This document shows positions 21,791-30,016 of a stretch of 64,000 bases of DNA, in pieces. Below the pieces are notes generated by a model. The model was not told the DNA's origin, ran no database searches, and was given only the letters and a program-made list of their open reading frames with translations. Origin of the DNA: Xanthomonas vesicatoria ATCC 35937 (GTDB lineage Bacteria; Pseudomonadota; Gammaproteobacteria; Xanthomonadales; Xanthomonadaceae). The stretch is taken from the NCBI RefSeq assembly GCF_001908725.1, contig NZ_CP018725.1, positions 3,472,001 through 3,536,000 of the forward strand, read 5' to 3'. Numbering within the stretch: the first letter of the stretch is position 1; every line of letters begins with the position of its first letter. Position numbers and translations under genes: made by a program.

Positions 21791-22177
21791 ATGAGTAAGC
21801 TCGTTTCGCTTCCCACTGCCGCCCCGGCCCCGGACTATCAGTCCATCGACCGGCCGCTGAATTTTTCCGGAGCTGCCGCCGCCAAGGTGCGCGAGCTGAT
21901 CCAGGAAGAGGGCAACGCCGATTTGGCGTTGCGCGTGTATATCCAGGGAGGCGGGTGTTCCGGCTTCCAGTACGGCTTCGAGTTCGACGAGAACCGCGCC
22001 GAAGACGATCTGGCTGTGGCCACCGACGGTGTGACGCTGCTGGTCGATCCGCTGAGCCTGCAGTACCTGATGGGCGCCGAGGTGGACTACACCGAAAGCC
22101 TGACCGGTGCGCAGTTCGTGATCCGCAATCCCAATGCCAAGACCACCTGCGGGTGCGGTAGCAGTTTCAGCATCTGA
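21791..22177 (+). CDS. erpA: Iron-sulfur cluster insertion protein ErpA
   Basis: 128 residues, A-type carrier family. The three cluster cysteines are in [11 protein letters not shown] and TTCGCGSSF. The N-terminal extension ([17 protein letters not shown]) is typical of xanthomonad ErpA. It delivers Fe-S clusters to essential apoproteins such as those of isoprenoid synthesis. Confidence 0.93.
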   Translation: MSKLVSLPTAAPAPDYQSIDRPLNFSGAAAAKVRELIQEEGNADLALRVYIQGGGCSGFQYGFEFDENRAEDDLAVATDGVTLLVDPLSLQYLMGAEVDYTESLTGAQFVIRNPNAKTTCGCGSSFSI

Positions 22178-22504
22178 AGCTGCGCGGCTGCGGCCGCGCT
22201 GACGTGGTCGGTCGATGGGGCATCGACTGCGCAGGCAAGTGGCATGCAGTAAGGATTGGCCGTCGCGTCCCGATCAAGCCTCGTCGGCAGGCGCTGTTGC
22301 ACTGCGCGATACGGATGGCGAAGCGCTGCGACACCTCGCACTGCGGATGCATGGCACGGGCGTTATTGAGCTTGTTGTCATCAATGGTGCCTGGCGCGAG
22401 TGCGAGGCCCCGCTGCGTGCGCCTACGCCGCGGCAATCGTCATGACGGCAATCGTCATGCACTGCTGGTTGCGGGTGTCGCCAATTATCGGCAGGCTTGC
22501 GCCG
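22178..22504. other. Non-coding gap upstream of nudC
   Basis: About 327 bp. Frames on both strands are short and unrecognisable, and no strong hairpin or promoter pair was found. Confidence 0.35.
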
Positions 22505-23404
22505 ATGTCAGAATCTACTTTTCCGTTGTCCGGTTTTGCCTTCACCAAGGCGCCGCTCGATCGTGGCGACGCATTGCGTGACGACCCGGCCGCGTTGGCG
22601 CAACTATGGTCGCAAGGCCAGGTGCTGTTGATCGATGCCAAGGGCACCGCCCTGGCCGATGCGCAGGGGCAGCCATTGTTGCTGCAGGGCGCGTCGCTTG
22701 CCGATGGGCCGGAGGCGGCAATCTTCCTGGGCGTGCGCGACGGCCAGGGCTGGTTTTGCCTGTCGGCCGACCCGCTGGACATCAAGGCGCCACAACGCGT
22801 GGATCTGCGCCAGGCGGCGGCTGAGTGGCCTGCGGAGATCGCCACGGCTGTCTCGTATGCGCGGGCCATGCTGCACTGGCAATCGCGCACGCGCTTTTGC
22901 GGCGTGTGCGGCGGGGCGATCGTGTTCCGCCGCGCCGGCTTCATCGCGCATTGCACGCAGTGCCAGACCGAGCATTATCCGCGCGTGGATCCGGCCATCA
23001 TCGTTGCGGTCAGCGACGGGCAGCGCTTGCTGCTGGGCCGTCAGGCCAGTTGGGCGCCGCGGCGTTATTCGGTGATCGCCGGATTTGTGGAGCCGGGCGA
23101 GTCGCTGGAACAGACGGTGGCGCGCGAGGTGCACGAAGAAACCCGTGTGCAGATCCAGCACTGCAGCTACGTCGACGCCCAGCCTTGGCCGTTCCCGGGG
23201 GCGCTGATGCTGGGCTTCACTGCACATGCCGCGGCGAGCGAAGTGCCGCAGGTGACCGGCGAGCTGGAAGATGCGCGCTGGGTGAGTCACGCCGAGGTCG
23301 GCGCAGCGCTGGCCGGGCAAGCTGGTGAAGACGGGATCGGGCTGCCGCCTGCGATTTCGATTGCGCGCGCGCTGATCGAGCAGTGGCATCGCACGCATGG
23401 CTGA
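22505..23404 (+). CDS. nudC: NADH pyrophosphatase / RNA deNADding Nudix hydrolase
   Basis: 299 residues. A zinc ribbon with FCGVCGG and HCTQCQ, followed by a Nudix box beginning GFVEPGESLEQTVAREVHEE. After it comes the SQPWPFPxS-type motif, here QPWPFPGALM, which marks the NudC subfamily. It hydrolyses NAD(H) and removes NAD caps from RNA. Position 4 of that motif carries Gly where NudC usually has Ser. The ATG at 22505 gives MSESTFPLSGFAF. Confidence 0.9.
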   Translation: MSESTFPLSGFAFTKAPLDRGDALRDDPAALAQLWSQGQVLLIDAKGTALADAQGQPLLLQGASLADGPEAAIFLGVRDGQGWFCLSADPLDIKAPQRVDLRQAAAEWPAEIATAVSYARAMLHWQSRTRFCGVCGGAIVFRRAGFIAHCTQCQTEHYPRVDPAIIVAVSDGQRLLLGRQASWAPRRYSVIAGFVEPGESLEQTVAREVHEETRVQIQHCSYVDAQPWPFPGALMLGFTAHAAASEVPQVTGELEDARWVSHAEVGAALAGQAGEDGIGLPPAISIARALIEQWHRTHG

Positions 23405-23537
23405 CGGTGCCAGCCGCGAGCGCACGCAGCTGGAAAGCGCTCTTGCGCCCCTGCCCGGTGCACCCTGTGCCGGCACGCCAAACGCGTTACAGGCCGGTTG
23501 TGCCCGCTCGGCTAGACTCGGCTGAGGAGGAACACCC

Positions 23538-24431
23538 ATGTTCACCACCCTGGTTGCCGTCGTCGTCGCACTCACGCTGGGCCATCTGGTCCCGGCGCAG
23601 GTGGCTAGGCTGCGCCGTTTTGAATGGTTTGGTCATTGGCTGCGCCGGCTGGACAGTTATGCCGCCGGGCGTGGCGCCTGGCAGGGCCGCTATGGGGTAC
23701 TGCTGGCGCTGTTGCCGGCTCTGGCTGTCGTGTTGTTGCTGCAGTGGCTGCTGGACGGTGTTTGGCACGGATTCCTGTCGCTGCTGTTCGGCATGGCGGT
23801 ATTGGCCTGGACCTGGGGACCGCGCGATCTGGATCGCGATGTCGAAGCAGTGATCGATGCCGATGCACCGGGCGCGCGGCGCGATGCGATCTCGCACCTA
23901 CAGGCCGCCGGCGGCAGCGTGCACGAGGATGCGCCGTCGCTGGTCGAAGCGGTGGTGGTCAACGGCCTGCGGCGCTGGTTTGCAGTGCTGTGGTGGTTTC
24001 TGTTGCTGGGGCCGTTCGGCGCGGTGTTGTATCGCCTGACCGCGCTGGCGGTGGAAAGCCCCCTGGCCGTGCTGCTGCCGCCGCGCAATCTGGCTGGCGC
24101 GCGCTGGCTGCTGGCAGCATTGGAATGGCCGGTGGCGCAGCTGATCACAGTGTCGATGGCATTGGTCGGCAACTTCGACACGGTGTTTCGCGCGTGGCGG
24201 GAGGCGCACGGCAATCGCTGGACGTTGGAACCGCATTTTCTCGGTGCCGTTGCGCGTGCCAGCGTCAGTGCCGAGCTACGCGAAGAAGCGCACGACTACA
24301 CCGATTCGGGTCTGGTGCCGGTCTGGCGCCGGCTGCCCGAAGTGCGCGATGCAATGAGCCTGGTGTGGCGCGTGCTGCTGCTGTGGATGGTGGTGCTGGC
24401 ATTGCTGGTGATTGCGGGTTGGGTGCGGTAA
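23538..24431 (+). CDS. ampE: AmpE-family inner membrane protein
   Basis: 297 residues with several hydrophobic helices (about 1-20, 58-95, 150-180, 270-295). It aligns in layout with AmpE: a conserved N-terminal helix, the WGPRDLDRDVEAVIDAD loop, and EAVVVNGLRRWFAVLWWF. AmpE is linked to beta-lactamase regulation together with AmpD. No ampD gene lies next to it here, so an actual role in resistance is not shown. Confidence 0.82.
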   Translation: MFTTLVAVVVALTLGHLVPAQVARLRRFEWFGHWLRRLDSYAAGRGAWQGRYGVLLALLPALAVVLLLQWLLDGVWHGFLSLLFGMAVLAWTWGPRDLDRDVEAVIDADAPGARRDAISHLQAAGGSVHEDAPSLVEAVVVNGLRRWFAVLWWFLLLGPFGAVLYRLTALAVESPLAVLLPPRNLAGARWLLAALEWPVAQLITVSMALVGNFDTVFRAWREAHGNRWTLEPHFLGAVARASVSAELREEAHDYTDSGLVPVWRRLPEVRDAMSLVWRVLLLWMVVLALLVIAGWVR

Positions 24432-24647
24432 CGCCGTGTCCGATTGGAGGCAGCCAACCAATTGTGTAGTGGGTGAAGGAACGCTCAAGGGCATCGCCAT
24501 TGGCGTCCGCGAAGAGCCGGCTTCCGTCTGAACTGAATGACGACTTCGCCAGGTCGGTGACGTCTAACAGTCTCAATAATTTTTCCGACCAGTAGCTCAG
24601 TGGTGCCTGGATTCTTCCTCTAGGTTCGCAGAGCTGATCCTTACGGC

Positions 24648-25058
24648 CTAACCCGGCGCAAGCAGCGTAAACGGGTACCACGGTAGATTCCGGGCAATCC
24701 AGTACGTGGGCAATGCCCATAACCAGAACTTCGGTTCGGACATCACGGCCACCACCGGTGCGAACCAGCGGGCGCGCCAGCCGGCCTTCCAGGCGATCAG
24801 GCCGGGCAGGGTGAACAGGCCGAGCACGGCGGCGGGGTTCATTGCGAAGGCGCCGGGAAGATCGAAATGCACCAGCGCGTACAACGCGCGGGTCATGCCG
24901 CAGCCGGGGCAATAGCAGCCAGTGACGGCGCGAAAAACGCAGGGCGGGAACGGGCTGTTGCTCGCGTTCGGGTCGAAGCGGTACAGCAGCGATACGCCAA
25001 AGGCGGCCACGCTGGTGGCCGCCCCCAGTCCAAGCCAATGGCGTGGACGCAGTTCCAT
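24648..25058 (-). CDS. DUF2752 membrane protein
   Basis: 136 residues with three hydrophobic segments. The DUF2752 signature CYCPGCGMTRALYALVHFD is present, followed by AFAMNPAAVLG. Function is unknown. The start codon overlaps the stop of the CD225-like gene by one base (TAATG), so the two form a translationally coupled pair. Confidence 0.82.
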   Translation of the reverse strand: MELRPRHWLGLGAATSVAAFGVSLLYRFDPNASNSPFPPCVFRAVTGCYCPGCGMTRALYALVHFDLPGAFAMNPAAVLGLFTLPGLIAWKAGWRARWFAPVVAVMSEPKFWLWALPTYWIARNLPWYPFTLLAPG

Positions 25059-25402
25059 TACTGCATGTGTTGCAGCTGCTGCATGTAATCCATGTAGCCC
25101 TGCATGCCGCCGGTGGCGACCATGCCGATGTTGATCAGCAAGCCAATCGCGGCCAACACGCTGGTCACGATGCACCAGGTCTTGGCGGTGTTGGAGGCGC
25201 GGCGCGCGCCTTCGATATCGCCCTGGTTGAGCAGGCCGTTGACCTTGCTGGAGAAGACGATCGCCACGATGCCGCTGATCAGGGCCGGGCAGCACAGGCA
25301 GAAGCCGAGCACGGTGGAGACGATCGCCCAGATCAGGTGATTGGGCACCGGGCCGGGGGCAGCGGTGGGCGAGGTGTGGATCGGCGGTGGGACGGCACTC
25401 AT
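25058..25402 (-). CDS. CD225/dispanin-like membrane protein
   Basis: 114 residues. A proline-rich N-terminus leads to VPNHLIWAIVSTVLGFCLCC, a Cys-rich intramembrane segment, then the GDIEGARRASNTAKTW loop and a second helix. This is the pattern of the CD225 (IFITM-like) superfamily, found scattered in bacteria with unknown function. A methionine/glutamine-rich tail follows. AAGGAG lies 7 nt before the ATG at 25402. A longer start upstream is not supported. Confidence 0.8.
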   Translation of the reverse strand: MSAVPPPIHTSPTAAPGPVPNHLIWAIVSTVLGFCLCCPALISGIVAIVFSSKVNGLLNQGDIEGARRASNTAKTWCIVTSVLAAIGLLINIGMVATGGMQGYMDYMQQLQHMQ

Positions 25403-25689
25403 GGTGAAGCTCCTTGGGTGGTAAACGACAACAAACGGATCGGGTGCGTGGGGAAGGAAATGGCGGCCGCAGCGCAACGCATGGCAACGTGCGTTGTGGC
25501 TGCAGCATCGCCCTGCCGACAGGCGCGACGGCTGCCGGTTGCGGCAGATGCCTCAGATACGCGATTGAGCACGACGACATCCCCCGGTACGACCTGCCGC
25601 GTCCGCTTGGCGGGCGCGGCGGCAAAGCGTGCAGTGGCGCACAGGCTACTCGCGGTGCGCGATGGACGCAAAGCCCGCGCCCGTGCGGC

Positions 25690-27612
25690 TCATGATTGGT
25701 CCTGGCGGAGCGCCCGGACCTGCTGTTCGAGCAACGCAGCACTGGCCTGATCGCCGGCAATGGCGGGGCCGGCCACCACTTCGATCTGTGCGCGCATCCG
25801 GCGCGGCACACGCATGCGGCCCAGACGGGTGTCGCGGCGGCTCCACATGCTCGACCACATGCCACGTAGGGCCATCGGAATCACCGGCACGTTGCGGCGC
25901 TCCAGGATTTTTTCGACGCCGGATTTGAACGCGGCAATCTCACCGTCCTTGGTCAACGCACCTTCCGGGAAGATGCACACCAGCTCGCCATCGTCCAGTG
26001 CGGCATCGATGCGGTCGAAGGCCTGCTGCATCAGCGCCGGGTCTTCGCGCGCACCGGCGATCGGGATGGCCTTGGCGGTGCGGAAGATCCAACGCATCAC
26101 CGGGATGCGGAAGATCTTGTAGTACATGACAAAACGCACCGGGCGCGGAATCACTGCTGACAGGATCAGCGCGTCCATGTAGCTGACGTGGTTGCAGACT
26201 AGCAATGCGGCGCCGTCGTCGGGCACGTGCGCGTCGATGTCGCGTGCGCGCAGCCGGTACAACACGCTCACCAGCACCCAGCTGAGGAAGCGCATCAGGA
26301 ACTCGGGCACCAGGGTGAAGATCCACAGCGCCACCAGCGTGTTGGCGATGGCCAGCGCAAGGAACACCTGTGGAATGCTCAGCCCCGGCATTGGAATGCG
26401 GTGCCCGAACAGCACCAGCTGCGGTAGCTGCAGCGCGATGCCGATGACGGCGGCGGCCACGATGAACAACGAGTTCTGGATGTTGAGCCCGGCGATCACG
26501 CGCGAGAGTTCGGCCTTGGGCGTGCGGCTCTGGATCAGCGCGAACAACGGCACCACGAACAGACCGGTAAACAGGCCGATGCCGACCAGATCGACGATCA
26601 AGCGCACGCTGCCGGCCTGCTGCACGAACTGGCCGATCGACAGCTCACTTACCGGCGCGGCACCGGGGCGGGCGAAATACAGGTCCAGCAGGAACGCGCT
26701 GATGCCGAACGCGCCCAGCGGCACCAGGCCGATCTCCACGGTACGCCCGGATAGCCGTTCGCACAGCAGCGAGCCCACGCCGGTGCCGATCGAGAACAGT
26801 GCCAGCGCGAACACGTACAGGTCCTGCTGGCCGCCGAGATTGAGCTGCGCGTAGGTGGGAAGCTGCGCGGTCAGCACGGTGCCGACGAACCAGAACCACG
26901 ACACGCCCAGCACCGAGTTGCGCACGGCCGGCGTGCGCCGGGTCAGGCGCATGATGGCGCGCGATTCGGGGATGGGGTTCCAGTTGATCTTCAAGTCCGG
27001 CGCGCCGGCATCGACCTTGGGCACCAGCCGCGCCACCAGGTTGCCGGTGACGGCAATCGCAATGACCGCAGTGGCCGCAGCGATCGGGCCGTGGCTGCCG
27101 GCGATCTGGAAGATCAGCCCACCGAAGATCATGCCGCACAGGATCGAGATCGAGGTGCCCATCTCGACCAGACCATTACCGCCGGTGAGTTCCTCGGGTT
27201 TGAGCACCGAGGGCAGGATCGAATACTTCACCGGTCCGAACAGCGTGGACTGCAGGCCGGTGCAAAACAGCGCGACCAGCAGGATCACCATGTTCTCGGT
27301 GATGAAGCCCACCGCGGCCAGCGACATGATGGCGATCTCCATCGTGGTGGTGATCACGATGAGTTTCTGCTTCTCCAGTTTTTCGGCGATCTGGCCGGCC
27401 AGCGCGGAGAACAGGAAGTAGGGCAGGATGAACAACGCCGGCGCCAGATTGGTGTAAAGCGTGCGCTGCGCCGCATCGATGCCCAGATAGAACAGCAGGC
27501 CGATGATGGCCTGCCGATACACGTTGTCGTTGAACGCGCCCAGGGCCTGGACAGCGAAGAACGGCAAGAAGCGGCGCTGCCTGAGCAGGGCGAACTGACT
27601 GTGACCGGACAT
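25690..27612 (-). CDS. MFS transporter fused to 1-acylglycerol-3-phosphate acyltransferase
   Basis: 640 residues. An N-terminal MFS domain (about 1-420; RRFLPFFAVQALGAFNDNVYRQ) of the LplT lysophospholipid-flippase type is followed by a PlsC acyltransferase domain (about 430-640) with NHVSYMDAL (H-x4-D) and FPEGALT. In other bacteria LplT works with the Aas acyltransferase/acyl-ACP synthetase. Here transporter and acyltransferase are fused and no synthetase domain is present, so the acyl donor is open. The likely role is recovery and re-acylation of lysophospholipids. Confidence 0.88.
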   Translation of the reverse strand: MSGHSQFALLRQRRFLPFFAVQALGAFNDNVYRQAIIGLLFYLGIDAAQRTLYTNLAPALFILPYFLFSALAGQIAEKLEKQKLIVITTTMEIAIMSLAAVGFITENMVILLVALFCTGLQSTLFGPVKYSILPSVLKPEELTGGNGLVEMGTSISILCGMIFGGLIFQIAGSHGPIAAATAVIAIAVTGNLVARLVPKVDAGAPDLKINWNPIPESRAIMRLTRRTPAVRNSVLGVSWFWFVGTVLTAQLPTYAQLNLGGQQDLYVFALALFSIGTGVGSLLCERLSGRTVEIGLVPLGAFGISAFLLDLYFARPGAAPVSELSIGQFVQQAGSVRLIVDLVGIGLFTGLFVVPLFALIQSRTPKAELSRVIAGLNIQNSLFIVAAAVIGIALQLPQLVLFGHRIPMPGLSIPQVFLALAIANTLVALWIFTLVPEFLMRFLSWVLVSVLYRLRARDIDAHVPDDGAALLVCNHVSYMDALILSAVIPRPVRFVMYYKIFRIPVMRWIFRTAKAIPIAGAREDPALMQQAFDRIDAALDDGELVCIFPEGALTKDGEIAAFKSGVEKILERRNVPVIPMALRGMWSSMWSRRDTRLGRMRVPRRMRAQIEVVAGPAIAGDQASAALLEQQVRALRQDQS

Positions 27613-27678
27613 GCAGTTTCCTTTGCGAACGCGCGCAGCCTAGCAGGCTTCCACGGCGCTGGTGGATGGCCAGTGCGC

Positions 27679-28581
27679 TTAGCGCGACCGGCCAGGCGAT
27701 GGCGCACGCTGCGCTGCATGGTCACGCAGCAGTGCGACGAAGGCGCGTGCGGCCGGGGTGGGATCGGGCCGCCACACCGCGTAGGTCAGAAAGCGGAAGC
27801 GCTCCTTCAGCGCGACCGTCACCACCTCGCGCATGGCGCTGGCCATGGTGTGCGGCACGATGCCCACGCCCAGATCGGCGGCGACCAGTTCGCGCATCAG
27901 ATCGGCGTGGGTGACTTCGTATTGCTGGCGTTGCCGTAGCCCGGCCTGCTCGAAGGCCGTATCGATGATGCCGCGGACCCCGGCGCCGGCCACCAACCCG
28001 GCCATGGGTTCGTCTTCCAGCTCGGCCAGGGCCACCCGCTTGCGCGCGGCGAAGCGATGGCCGGGAGCGACGATCAGGGCAAGCGGTTCTTCGTGCAGGA
28101 GCAGGCGCTGTTCCGGCACCGCGACCTGCGGGCCGACCCCGACCAGGGCCACATCCAGGCGGCCTTCGCCCAGGTCGTGCAGCAAGGCCTCGCTCATGGC
28201 GGTCCGCAGGTGCACGTCCACCCGCGCATGGGCGGTGCGGAACTGGCGCAGCAGCACCGGCACCTGCACCGTGCTCAGCGAGGAGATCTGCCCCAGCGTG
28301 AGCCGGCCGCGTACGGTGCCCAGGGCCTGGGCCATTTCCTCGTGCAGGCGTTCGGCCGCGCGGAGGGTTTCGCGGGCGTTGTGCAGAAACACTTCGCCGG
28401 CCGCCGTGGGGCGCACCCGACGGGTGCCGCGCTCGAACAGCCGCGCGCCGAGGGCTTCTTCGAGCTTGGCGACCTGGTGGCTGAGCGCCGATTGCACGGT
28501 GTTGCAGCGACGTGCGGCAGCGGTGAAGCCGCCTTCGTCGGCGACGGCCACGGCAAATTCCAGTTGGCGCAGGGTGAGCAT
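27679..28581 (-). CDS. LysR-family transcriptional regulator
   Basis: 300 residues. The N-terminal winged HTH (MLTLRQLEFAVAVADEGGF, AARRCNTVQSALSHQVAKLE) is followed by a type 2 periplasmic-binding-like effector domain (from about residue 90). It is divergent from an MFS transporter gene across a 97-bp gap, the classical layout in which a LysR protein controls its neighbour. The ATG at 28581 gives the usual compact N-terminus. Confidence 0.9.
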   Translation of the reverse strand: MLTLRQLEFAVAVADEGGFTAAARRCNTVQSALSHQVAKLEEALGARLFERGTRRVRPTAAGEVFLHNARETLRAAERLHEEMAQALGTVRGRLTLGQISSLSTVQVPVLLRQFRTAHARVDVHLRTAMSEALLHDLGEGRLDVALVGVGPQVAVPEQRLLLHEEPLALIVAPGHRFAARKRVALAELEDEPMAGLVAGAGVRGIIDTAFEQAGLRQRQQYEVTHADLMRELVAADLGVGIVPHTMASAMREVVTVALKERFRFLTYAVWRPDPTPAARAFVALLRDHAAQRAPSPGRSR

Positions 28582-28678
28582 GCGATCTCGAAAGAAGATG
28601 GACACAGTGAAAACAATACATTGGAAAGATGCATCGCCGCTGCCCACACTGCGTCCATTCCTTCAACAGGGCTTTGCC

Positions 28679-29869
28679 ATGACCGTCGACACCACCGCCC
28701 ATCCGCCATTACCACGCCGCCTAGTGCTGTTGATGGCCGCCGCCACCGGGCTGGCGGTGGCGAGCAACTACTACGCCCAGCCGCTGCTGGAAACGCTGGC
28801 GCAGACCTTCGGCATCCAGGTGCGTAGCGCAGGGGCAGTGGTGACCGCTGCGCAACTGGCCTATGCGGCGGGACTGCTATTGCTGGTGCCGCTGGGCGAT
28901 AGGCTGGAGCGGCGCAGCTTGATCGTCGGCTTGTTCGTGCTCAGCGCGCTGGGCCTGCTGATCAGTGCGAGCTCGCACAGCTTTGCGATGTTGCTGGTCG
29001 GCACGATCGTCACCGGCGCCAGTTCGGTAGCGGCGCAGATCCTGGTGCCGTTCGCCGCCACGTTGGCGGCGCCGCACGAGCGTGGGCGGGTGATCGGTAC
29101 GGTGATGAGCGGCCTGCTGCTGGGCATCCTGCTGGCGCGTACCGCCGCCGGTCTGCTGGCCGGCGTGGGTGGCTGGCAGACGGTGTACTGGATCGCGTCG
29201 GGCTTGTTGCTCGTCACTGCGGCCTTGCTATGGCGGGGCCTACCGCGGCATCCGGGCAACGCGCAGCTGTCGTATTCGCACTTGGTAGGGTCGGTGTTGA
29301 CGCTGCTGCGTGACGATGCGGTGCTACGCGCGCGCGCGGTGCTGGGTGGATTGATCTTTGCCGGCTTCAGCATGTTCTGGACCACGCTGGCGTTTCTGCT
29401 GTCCGGGCCGAGCTATGGCTATGGCACCGCGGTGATCGGGTTGTTCGGCCTGATCGGTGCAGCCGGCGCGCTGGCGGCCAATCGCTCCGGGCATTGGTCC
29501 GACCATGGCCATGGCGACCGCGTGAGCTGGGGCGGTCTGGTGATGCTGTTGGTGTCGTGGGGGCTGCTGGCGTTTGCGCCGCACTCGATGGCGTTGCTGA
29601 TCGTGGGTGTGCTGCTGCTGGATATTGCGGTGCAGGGCGTGCACATCGCCAACCAGAGCGTGATCTATCAGCGCAATCCGCAGGCGCGCAACCGCATCAC
29701 AGCGGCCTACATCACCTGCTACTTCATTGGCGGCGCGCTGGGGTCGACCTTGAGCACCGCAGCGTATGCGCAGGCTGGCTGGAGCGGTGTGGTGATCGGC
29801 GGTGCGCTGCTGGCGGTGGCCGCCTTGGGCTGGGTGGGGTGGAGCGTGTCGCGCAATCGCTGGAAGTGA
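28679..29869 (+). CDS. MFS transporter (YnfM-like efflux permease)
   Basis: 396 residues with about 12 hydrophobic segments. The N-terminal part shows SNYYAQPLLETLAQTFG, common in sugar/drug-efflux MFS proteins of the YnfM type, and the loop between helices 2 and 3 carries GDRLERRSLI. It is divergent from, and probably controlled by, the LysR gene at 27679-28581. The substrate is unknown. Confidence 0.88.
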   Translation: MTVDTTAHPPLPRRLVLLMAAATGLAVASNYYAQPLLETLAQTFGIQVRSAGAVVTAAQLAYAAGLLLLVPLGDRLERRSLIVGLFVLSALGLLISASSHSFAMLLVGTIVTGASSVAAQILVPFAATLAAPHERGRVIGTVMSGLLLGILLARTAAGLLAGVGGWQTVYWIASGLLLVTAALLWRGLPRHPGNAQLSYSHLVGSVLTLLRDDAVLRARAVLGGLIFAGFSMFWTTLAFLLSGPSYGYGTAVIGLFGLIGAAGALAANRSGHWSDHGHGDRVSWGGLVMLLVSWGLLAFAPHSMALLIVGVLLLDIAVQGVHIANQSVIYQRNPQARNRITAAYITCYFIGGALGSTLSTAAYAQAGWSGVVIGGALLAVAALGWVGWSVSRNRWK

Positions 29870-30016
29870 GGGCTGCCGACGCATGGCAACGCGCCGTTGC
29901 AGATGTGATGCTGCTTTCGTCTGGCAGCTCGGCTTCGGCGTTTGTTACGCAAACGCCGCAGGAGTGCAACGGCGTGGTCGACGCCCGGCGGTAGCGCACG
30001 CTGCCTGCAAGGGCTG

